From contig JAGRNM010000084.1 of NCBI GenBank assembly GCA_020440745.1, positions 715 to 6,212 of the forward strand: a DNA stretch of 5,498 nt. The letters are read 5' to 3'. Shown here in pieces: positions 1 to 4,427 of this stretch. Position 1 is the first letter of the stretch. Every line of letters starts with the position of its first letter. The DNA is from Deltaproteobacteria bacterium (GTDB lineage Bacteria; UBA10199; DSSB01). The notes beneath the pieces were generated by a model, which was not told the origin of the DNA, made no database searches, and saw nothing but the letters and a program-made list of their open reading frames with translations. Made by a program: the position numbers and the translations under genes.

Positions 1-65
1 ATGTTTGGCAGAGGTTTTTCTTCTAAGATCAAGCCTTGGCCGGGATAGTAGACAATGCTTTGCAT
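1..65 (-). CDS. N-terminus of a probable medium-chain dehydrogenase/reductase (partial)
   Basis: Only the first 21 codons lie in the window; the gene continues past the left edge. The peptide opens with MQSIVYYPGQG and continues LILEEKPLP. This resembles the first strand and turn of GroES-like medium-chain (zinc-type) alcohol dehydrogenases, which often begin like MKAxVYxGPG...LEExPLP. That match is pattern recognition over a very short stretch, so the family call is tentative. An AGGA sits at 77-80, 11 nt before the ATG, and there is no other ATG in this frame after the upstream in-frame TAA. The gene lies 48 nt after the ispA stop with no visible terminator, so it may be co-transcribed with xseB-ispA. 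It is not dxs, the gene that follows ispA in E. coli: the opening residues do not resemble Dxs. Confidence 0.4.
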   Translation of the reverse strand, partial: MQSIVYYPGQGLILEEKPLPN

Positions 66-113
66 GGGGATGGTTTTCCTATGCTTAGAAAAATTGGTTT
101 AATAATCTTGTGC

Positions 114-1007
114 TTAATTTTTGCGACTAACAACATACTCGGCAATGGCTTTTAGCGCTTGGCCTTTTTCTCCATAAATACTTAAGCAGTCGAGGGCTTC
201 TTCCATCAGGGCCTTAGCTCTTTTTTTACTTGCTTCTAATCCTAATAGAGCAGGGTAAGTAGCTTTGTTTTTTTCAAGGTCACTTCCTAGGTCTTTTCCT
301 ATATCTTCTCCACCTTCAATATCCAGGATGTCATCTGCGATTTGAAAACTTAATCCAATATTTTGAGCAAAGCGGCTAAGTCTTTTCCAGTCTTCTCCTT
401 GAGCTCCTGCTATTAATGCTCCAGCTTGGACGCTGGCTAAGATTAGTTTGCCTGTTTTGTTTTGATGAATTTTTTCTAAGGCTTCTAAAGTAATTTTTTT
501 ACCTTCGCTTAAGAGATCAATAGCTTGACCTCCTACCATGCCTTGACTGCCTGAAGCTTCGGCAATGATTTGGATTAATTGGAGTCTGCTTAGTGGGTCT
601 TGAGGGTAGTGACTAAGACTTAAAAGTCGAAAGGCCTCGGTTAAAAGGGCGTCTCCTGCTAAAATAGCCATGGCTTCTCCATAGACTTTATGATTGGTGG
701 GACGTCCTCGTCTTAAATCATCATCGTCCATAGCGGGTAAGTCGTCATGAATCAAAGAGTAAGTATGAATCATTTCTAAGGCAGCCGCAGCAGCAAGAGC
801 TTCTTCTTGATTGCCTCCCAAACACTCGGTGCTGGCTAGACATAAAATGGGGCGCAATCTTTTGCCTCCAGCCATGAGGGAATAATGCATAGATTGATGT
901 AAGGTTTCGGGCCAGGTTTGAGGTGCGGGAAGGCATTTATTTAAATAGTCTTCGATTAATTTTTTACCTTCAGTTAGATAAGATTTTAAGGAAAAATTTT
1001 GAGTCAT
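114..1007 (-). CDS. ispA: Farnesyl diphosphate synthase (geranyltranstransferase)
   Basis: This is a trans-isoprenyl diphosphate synthase of 297 aa, close to the 299 aa of E. coli IspA. It condenses isopentenyl diphosphate with dimethylallyl and then geranyl diphosphate to give farnesyl diphosphate, the cytosolic precursor of undecaprenyl carrier lipid and quinone side chains. Visible landmarks are GGKRLRP (47-53, binds isopentenyl diphosphate), the first aspartate-rich motif DDLPAMD (88-94) followed by DDDLRRGRP, the GDALLTEAF helix (118-126), KTG (184-186), and the second aspartate-rich motif DDILD (225-229) followed by GKDLGSD. The residues before the first motif (HTYSLIH, with Tyr83 five positions upstream) match bacterial farnesyl-type enzymes, so a C15 product is favoured over geranylgeranyl. 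The ATG directly follows the xseB stop codon with no intervening base. No strong Shine-Dalgarno is present in the end of xseB, which points to translational coupling. Confidence 0.96.
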   Translation of the reverse strand: MTQNFSLKSYLTEGKKLIEDYLNKCLPAPQTWPETLHQSMHYSLMAGGKRLRPILCLASTECLGGNQEEALAAAAALEMIHTYSLIHDDLPAMDDDDLRRGRPTNHKVYGEAMAILAGDALLTEAFRLLSLSHYPQDPLSRLQLIQIIAEASGSQGMVGGQAIDLLSEGKKITLEALEKIHQNKTGKLILASVQAGALIAGAQGEDWKRLSRFAQNIGLSFQIADDILDIEGGEDIGKDLGSDLEKNKATYPALLGLEASKKRAKALMEEALDCLSIYGEKGQALKAIAEYVVSRKN

Positions 1008-1226
1008 TTAAGAGAAACTTTCTGTTTTGAGTTCTTGCTTGCTTTGAATTAGTTTTTCGACCTTGGCTTCACCTTCTTGAAGTTGTTTTTCTAAAAAACG
1101 CACTTCCTTTAAACCTTCTTCAAAAAGCTTGAGTGCTTTTTCTAAAGGTAAGGCAGGTTCTTCTAAGGACTTCACAAGTTCTTCTAACTTTTCTAGAGCT
1201 TTTTCAAAGCTTTTTGCTTTTGTCAT
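1008..1226 (-). CDS. xseB: Exodeoxyribonuclease VII small subunit
   Basis: A 72-aa protein, within the usual 70-85 aa of XseB. Several copies bind the large subunit XseA to form ExoVII, which degrades single-stranded DNA from both ends into oligonucleotides during repair. The sequence shows the family pattern: SFEKALEKLEELVKSLE (6-22), then LPLEKALKLFEEG (27-39) and a heptad-like charged tail, KQLQEGEAKVEKL, consistent with an all-helical hairpin. The large-subunit gene xseA is not in the window. The reading frame is blocked by a TAA a few codons upstream, so the ATG at 1226 is the only likely start, although no good ribosome binding site precedes it (ACCTAAC-ATG). A possible small upstream frame ending 15 nt away could supply coupling. 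Its stop abuts the ispA ATG, which strongly suggests a shared transcript. Confidence 0.93.
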   Translation of the reverse strand: MTKAKSFEKALEKLEELVKSLEEPALPLEKALKLFEEGLKEVRFLEKQLQEGEAKVEKLIQSKQELKTESFS

Positions 1227-1241
1227 GTTAGGTTTTTAGGC

Positions 1242-1355
1242 TTAAAAGTTGCTTAAAATCAAGCGTTTATCTTCTAAAAGGCTTTCTTGCTTTTGACGAT
1301 TTGTCACAGAGCGTCTAAAATGTTTAGGTTGACAAGGGCTTGTCTTTTCTTTCAT
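1242..1355 (-). CDS. Candidate small basic protein upstream of xseB (37 aa)
   Basis: I do not recognise this protein and it may not be real. The frame runs from an ATG to a TAA and encodes 37 residues, starting MKEKTSPCQPKHFRRSV and ending DKRLILSNF. There are nine Lys/Arg against four Asp/Glu, so it would be basic; there is no membrane segment. It has one cysteine (Cys8). In its favour: a GAGGG Shine-Dalgarno (1365-1369) lies 9 nt before the ATG, better than the signal in front of xseB, and its stop is 15 nt before the xseB start in the same direction. Against it: it is short, shares its DNA with the dksA promoter candidates on the other strand, and shows no known motif. It could be a leader peptide or chance. 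Confidence 0.3.
   Translation of the reverse strand: MKEKTSPCQPKHFRRSVTNRQKQESLLEDKRLILSNF
1293..1321 (+). promoter_or_regulatory. Sigma-70-type promoter P1 for dksA
   Basis: TTGACG (1293-1298) matches the -35 consensus at 5 of 6 positions, and TAAAAT (1316-1321) matches the -10 consensus at 5 of 6. They are separated by exactly 17 bp. Transcription would start near 1328, giving a leader of about 85 nt before dksA. This is the best rightward promoter candidate in the divergent region; a short inverted repeat, TGAC-N5-GTCA (1294-1306), overlaps the -35. Confidence 0.6.
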
Positions 1356-1358
1356 AAG
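1329..1358 (+). promoter_or_regulatory. Possible second dksA promoter P2
   Basis: A perfect -35 hexamer TTGACA (1329-1334) is followed after 18 bp by CATAAG (1353-1358), which matches only 4 of 6 positions of the -10 consensus. It would start transcription around 1365, about 49 nt before the dksA ATG. The weak -10 and the better P1 just upstream make this secondary. Its -35 overlaps the inverted repeat at 1331-1344. Confidence 0.35.
1331..1344 (+). repeat. Inverted repeat GACAAG-GG-CTTGTC in the dksA leader
   Basis: Two perfect 6-bp arms (1331-1336 and 1339-1344) flank a 2-bp centre, and the repeat is followed at once by the pyrimidine run TTTTCTTTC. As DNA it could be an operator, since it overlaps the -35 of P2 and lies just after the predicted P1 start. 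As RNA it could form a small 5-bp hairpin with a GGGC loop followed by a T-rich tract, like a weak attenuator. The sequence alone does not decide between these. Confidence 0.4.
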
Positions 1359-1364
1359 AGTGCG

Positions 1365-1369
1365 CCCTC
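1365..1369 (-). promoter_or_regulatory. Shine-Dalgarno-like GAGGG before the 37-codon frame
   Basis: Read on the minus strand, GAGGG lies 9 nt before the ATG at 1355. This is good spacing for a ribosome binding site and is the main support for the small frame being translated. No clear sigma-70-type promoter was found upstream of it on this strand, so the start of the leftward transcript remains unknown. Confidence 0.35.
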
Positions 1370-1413
1370 AATTCTTACATTAGCTTAGATATCTTGTTTT
1401 AGAAGAGAAAACT

Positions 1414-1779
1414 ATGAATAAAAAAGACCTCGATCATTTTAAAAAGATTTTAGAAGAAAGACGAGAAGCTCTACTTCAGACTCAAGAGTCTCTTAAAGAA
1501 AATTCTATGGCTCTTAATCCTGATGATATGCCTGATGAAGTTGATATGGCAGGTTCTGAGACCAATCAAGCTATGAATCAAAGGTTAAGAGATCGTGAGC
1601 GTATTTTGCTGACTAAAATCGATCGAGCCTTAGTTAAGATAGAAAAAGGCACCTATGGAGAGTGTGAGTCTTGCGGCGAACCTATTGGGCGTAAACGTTT
1701 AGAGGCAAGGCCTGTTGCCACTCTTTGTATTGATTGCAAAGAGGAAGAAGAAGTTAATGAGCGGGCCTATGCTAGTTAG
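1414..1779 (+). CDS. dksA: DksA/TraR-family RNA polymerase-binding transcription factor (short form)
   Basis: A 121-aa DksA-type protein, shorter than the 151 aa of E. coli DksA. It is expected to enter the RNA polymerase secondary channel and, with ppGpp, adjust initiation at rRNA, amino-acid and stress promoters. The order of parts is: an N-terminal helix (1-30), a coiled-coil tip with PDEVDMA (40-46) that matches the DxxDxA tip of E. coli DksA with both acidic residues kept (Asp41, Asp44), a second helix LRDRERILLTKIDRAL (58-73), then the motif KGTYGECESCG and a four-cysteine zinc site (Cys84, Cys87, Cys105, Cys108). The conserved RLEARP (95-100) lies between the cysteine pairs. The chosen ATG follows a purine-rich AGAAGAG and gives the normal family start. 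Its stop overlaps the 3' end of the convergent glnE C-half by 8 bp, leaving no room for a terminator between them. A short DksA paralogue, not the principal DksA, remains possible. Confidence 0.93.
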   Translation: MNKKDLDHFKKILEERREALLQTQESLKENSMALNPDDMPDEVDMAGSETNQAMNQRLRDRERILLTKIDRALVKIEKGTYGECESCGEPIGRKRLEARPVATLCIDCKEEEEVNERAYAS

Positions 1780-2908
1780 AGGTCTTTTCTAGCTTTAGTA
1801 TTTTTTTGTAATGTTCTCTTACTTTGTAGCGCTTTTCTTTAAAGCTTTCTCTAAATTCTTCTACTTGTAGTTTCATTTTTTCTGCTACCTGATGGATGTA
1901 ATCGGATTGGTTTTCTATGTAGGTGTCTTTTAGGTTTAGATCCCAACGTAAGGTTTTTTCTAGACGGCGGTAAAATAAATAGGCTTCTTTAAAGTCTTCT
2001 GAAATTTCTTGGGAAATAAGATTTTTGATTTTAATAGCTTCTAAAGCCGTCATGCTTTGTCTTTTGACTATTTCTGGATAGAAGTGCCCATAGCGTAAGC
2101 TTAGATATTGAATAGCAAATTCAATATCCATTAAGCCTCCATAACCTTTTTTAAAATCCCATCGGGTATTAGTTTCTTTAGCTAGTTCTTTTTCGATGCG
2201 TTCTCTTAACTGGTAGATCTTAGTATTTAAATCTTCAGGAAATTTTTTAAGAAAAATTAAACGATTAAATAAGCCTTCAAAGGCTTTAGAAAAACTTCCT
2301 CCTGGATTAAGTAGTCTGGCTTTAAGTAAGGCTTGGTGTTCCCAAAAGTCCGCTCCTTTTTGATAATAGGCAAGCCAAGATTCTAAAGGAGTAACTAAGG
2401 CTCCGGCTTGTCCTGAAGGTCTTAGTTCTGTATCTACTTCGTAGAGCTTTCCTCTTCTGGTATGTAAGCTTAAGTAGTTGATGATTCTTTGAACTAATTT
2501 GGTGAAATATTCTTGATTAGAGACTTGTTTTTCTCCTCCTTGAGTAGAGCCACTTTTTTCAAAGACAAAAATTAAATCTAAATCGCTGCCAAAGTTAAGT
2601 TCTTGAGCACCTAATTTGCCCATGCCAATTAGGGCAAGATGGCTGGGTAGGTATTGTCCGTCATTGTCTTTGATGCGGGGCAATCCATAGCGTGGACGCA
2701 TTTCTTTTTCGGCAATCGATTGAGCTGATTGAAGAATTTCTTCTGCAATAAGGCTTAAGCTTAAGCTAAGTTCTTGGAGTTCTTCTAGAGTAGTGAGTGG
2801 TTTTTTTTCTAAACTAAGCAATTGCTTGTTTTGGTAGTCCCCCAAGATTTCTAGTTTTTCTTCTAAACCTTTGGCTTCGCTTATTTGTTGTTTTAAAGTA
2901 GTGGTCAT
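1772..2908 (-). CDS. glnE: Glutamine synthetase adenylyltransferase, separate C-terminal half
   Basis: This 378-aa protein matches the C-terminal catalytic half of GlnE, which transfers AMP from ATP to a tyrosine of glutamine synthetase and so switches it down when nitrogen is plentiful. The nucleotidyltransferase core is intact: GKLGAQELNFGSDLDLIF (97-114) with Asp109 and Asp111, the third carboxylate Asp159 in EVDTELRPSGQAG, WEHQALLKAR (189-198), and DFKKGYGGLMDIEF (251-264). The C-terminus is complete, ending in a basic helix. It is unusual in being a gene of its own, with an ATG 2 nt after the stop of the N-terminal half and in another frame. It opens almost directly with the helix that precedes the catalytic core, so about 150 residues of the central region of ordinary GlnE are absent. 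Compared with the roughly 946 aa of E. coli GlnE, the two halves sum to 819. Confidence 0.92.
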   Translation of the reverse strand: MTTTLKQQISEAKGLEEKLEILGDYQNKQLLSLEKKPLTTLEELQELSLSLSLIAEEILQSAQSIAEKEMRPRYGLPRIKDNDGQYLPSHLALIGMGKLGAQELNFGSDLDLIFVFEKSGSTQGGEKQVSNQEYFTKLVQRIINYLSLHTRRGKLYEVDTELRPSGQAGALVTPLESWLAYYQKGADFWEHQALLKARLLNPGGSFSKAFEGLFNRLIFLKKFPEDLNTKIYQLRERIEKELAKETNTRWDFKKGYGGLMDIEFAIQYLSLRYGHFYPEIVKRQSMTALEAIKIKNLISQEISEDFKEAYLFYRRLEKTLRWDLNLKDTYIENQSDYIHQVAEKMKLQVEEFRESFKEKRYKVREHYKKILKLEKTSN

Positions 2909-2913
2909 TTTTA
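2906..2913 (-). promoter_or_regulatory. Stop-start junction TAA-AA-ATG between the two glnE halves
   Basis: The N-terminal half stops at TAA (2913-2911), two bases follow, and the C-terminal half starts at ATG (2908-2906), in the -1 frame relative to the upstream gene. No Shine-Dalgarno is visible just before this ATG (the upstream bases read AAATTATTAAG), so translation of the second half most likely depends on termination and re-initiation. The downstream frame is open only back to about 2926, and no classical slippery heptamer is present, so a programmed frameshift is not supported. Confidence 0.55.
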
Positions 2914-4236
2914 GCTTAATAATTTGTCAAAGTGGTTGCTAATCACTTGACGGTGTTGATTTAATTTTTGTTCAAAATCTTTTTGTGCTTGTTCTAAATC
3001 GTCTTCATAACCCAGTCCTCTTAGAAGTGCTGTTTGTGCCAGAGGATCTTTAGGTAATTGATGGGTTTGTCGTTCTTCCATTTGTTGTAGACGATTTTCT
3101 ACAGTCCTTAAAAAAACGTAGGCTTCTTTGAGTTGGGTGACGTCGCTGGCTTTTAAGAGTTTTAGTTTTTCTAAATTTTTTAGGGCTTTTAGTAAAGAGG
3201 GGTTTTGCAGTTGGCTTTGTTTTCCTCCATATAACACCTGAAAACTTTGCACAAAAAACTCTAATTGGCGGATACCTCCCTGGCCAAGTTTGACATGATA
3301 GTTGTCATTGCTAGTGTTTTTGAGGTTTGACAAAATCTTTTGGCGCATGGCCATTAGGTCCTCTAAAAAAGCATAGTCTGAGTGTCTAGGATAGACAAAG
3401 GGTTGGATACTTTGAATAAAAATTTGGCTAAGAGCTAAAGAACCGGCAATGCCTTTAGCTCTAATCATAGCCATGCGTTCCCAGTTTTGACCAAGGCTTT
3501 CATAATATTCTTCTAAAGCTTCTAAGGTGGGGACTAAGGCGCCACGAGCTCCGTGGGGTCTTAGTTCTAGATCTACTCGGTAGAGAAAACCTTCGGGACT
3601 TTTTTGATTAAGTATTTGGGTAAAGTTTTGCGCTAATTTGTGAAAAATCTCTAAAGACGTGTCTTTTGTATCAGGCGTTTTGCAAAAATAAATTAAGTCC
3701 ACATCGCTACTAAAATTAAGTTCTGAACCGCCTAGCTTACCTAAGGCAAGGATAGAAAAGTTTTTTAAAATTTCTGAAGATAGTCCTAGATTTAATAGAG
3801 AAGTATGAAGGCTAGCTTGAATAATTGCCAAAGCAAGTTCGCTAAGTTCTAAGGCAATTTCTTCAAAGGCTACTCCCAGGCCAAGATCTTTTAAACTAAT
3901 ACGTAGAAGCTCTTGATATTTAAAAGCCAGTAAGAGTTTTTGGGCAGAGTCTTTGTTGGGTGCTTGGAAGACTTTTTGATAATGCTCTTGATTTTGGTAA
4001 TTTTTAAGACTTTTAGTAGTCTGCCATTGGGGGTCTTGAAATAAGTGGGCTAGGGTTTCTGGAGAGCGCCTTAAGTAACGGCTTAAGAAAAAAGCATTGC
4101 CTAGGGTTTTGATAAGGGCTTTTTCTAGGCTTTTTGTAAGTTTTAGCTGTGGAAATTGTTTTTGCAGCCCAGCTAGTTGTTCTTGAGCTTGTTCTCCATG
4201 GGCGGCTAGATTTTGGGCTTTCCAATTTTGTTTCAT
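2911..4236 (-). CDS. glnE: Glutamine synthetase adenylyl-removing enzyme, separate N-terminal half of GlnE
   Basis: This 441-aa protein matches the N-terminal, adenylyl-removing half of GlnE (residues 1 to about 440 in E. coli), which takes AMP off glutamine synthetase by phosphorolysis when nitrogen is short. Landmarks are the helical motif LSRYLRRSPETLAHLF (51-66), the nucleotidyltransferase motif GKLGGSELNFSSDVDLIY (166-183) with Asp178 and Asp180, Asp222 in RVDLELRPHGARGALV, VKLGQGGIRQLEFF (315-328), and LRTVENRLQQMEERQTHQLP (376-395). It ends with QHRQVISNHFDKLLS, the natural end of this domain, so it looks like a complete domain and not a random truncation. No Shine-Dalgarno precedes the ATG, but a strong promoter lies only 24 nt upstream, implying a very short leader. 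The C-terminal half follows at once. The residues kept are those expected of an active enzyme; activity itself is inferred. Confidence 0.92.
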   Translation of the reverse strand: MKQNWKAQNLAAHGEQAQEQLAGLQKQFPQLKLTKSLEKALIKTLGNAFFLSRYLRRSPETLAHLFQDPQWQTTKSLKNYQNQEHYQKVFQAPNKDSAQKLLLAFKYQELLRISLKDLGLGVAFEEIALELSELALAIIQASLHTSLLNLGLSSEILKNFSILALGKLGGSELNFSSDVDLIYFCKTPDTKDTSLEIFHKLAQNFTQILNQKSPEGFLYRVDLELRPHGARGALVPTLEALEEYYESLGQNWERMAMIRAKGIAGSLALSQIFIQSIQPFVYPRHSDYAFLEDLMAMRQKILSNLKNTSNDNYHVKLGQGGIRQLEFFVQSFQVLYGGKQSQLQNPSLLKALKNLEKLKLLKASDVTQLKEAYVFLRTVENRLQQMEERQTHQLPKDPLAQTALLRGLGYEDDLEQAQKDFEQKLNQHRQVISNHFDKLLS

Positions 4237-4259
4237 GAGTTTAGTTTTTTTAGTTGTTT

Positions 4260-4288
4260 ATTATATAGAAGGGCTAGTTCTTTTTAAA
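4260..4288 (-). promoter_or_regulatory. Sigma-70-type promoter for the glnE pair
   Basis: On the minus strand, TTTAAA (4288-4283, 4 of 6 to the -35 consensus) is followed after 17 bp by a perfect TATAAT (4265-4260). Transcription should start near 4253, leaving a leader of roughly 16-18 nt before the ATG at 4236. With no Shine-Dalgarno in that leader, translation would start by a near-leaderless or A-rich route. No sigma-54 type GG-N10-GC promoter was seen. Confidence 0.6.
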
Positions 4289-4390
4289 GATAAGTTATTT
4301 ATACTAATTATTTTATTCTTAAAATACTAGAATCTTGCCTAAGTTTTATTTTTTAGATAGGGGTGGGCTTATAGGATCCTGGTTAAGGTG

Positions 4391-4406
4391 AAAGTTTTTT
4401 AACTTT
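4391..4406 (+). repeat. AT-rich hairpin AAAGTT-TTTT-AACTTT in the Rhs leader
   Basis: Perfect 6-bp arms (4391-4396, 4401-4406) enclose a TTTT loop, and G-U/T-A pairing could extend the stem by up to four more pairs. It ends 8 nt before the AGGA of the ribosome binding site. It is weak (only one G-C pair per stem before the wobble extension) and may be chance in AT-rich DNA, but its position would suit translational control. Confidence 0.3.
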
Positions 4407-4414
4407 TATTATCT

Positions 4415-4418
4415 AGGA
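4415..4418 (+). promoter_or_regulatory. Ribosome binding site AGGA for the Rhs-like gene
   Basis: AGGA lies 9 nt before the ATG at 4428. Together with the hydrophobic signal segment that begins right at this ATG, it fixes the start of the gene. Confidence 0.65.
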
Positions 4419-4427
4419 TCTTTGGCC

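Larger units (their letters stand above)
4237..4427. other. Divergent spacer between glnE and the Rhs-like gene
   Basis: A 191-bp AT-rich region between two genes transcribed away from each other. It contains the glnE promoter on the minus strand. Towards the Rhs-like gene it holds a 7-bp direct repeat TAGGATC (4372-4378 and 4414-4420), an AT-rich inverted repeat (4391-4406) and the ribosome binding site. I could not find a convincing rightward -35/-10 pair; TTATAG (4369-4374) is a possible -10 without a good -35. No RNA gene or convincing small coding frame is seen. Confidence 0.5.

Noticed and set aside
745..936. 63-aa leftward frame inside ispA
   Set aside because: It lies in another frame of a well-supported ispA and shows no motif or ribosome binding site.
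2906..2930. Programmed ribosomal frameshift joining the glnE halves
   Set aside because: No classical slippery heptamer is present, the overlap of open frames is only about 15 nt, and a fused product would still lack the central region.
1800..4200. Many recurring CTTCTAA and TTCTAAAG words on the plus strand
   Set aside because: These are the complement of TTAGAAG-type codon pairs (Leu-Glu, Leu-Glu-Ala) in helical proteins and are irregularly spaced; not a repeat array.
4013..4225. 70-aa leftward frame inside the glnE N-half
   Set aside because: It is out of frame within a gene with clear GlnE motifs; the Ser/Lys/Pro-rich content is typical of a shadow frame.
4235..4330. 31-codon hydrophobic rightward frame in the glnE/Rhs spacer
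   Set aside because: It starts opposite the glnE start codon, lacks a ribosome binding site, and its Leu/Ile/Phe/Tyr content is what AT-rich DNA gives by chance.
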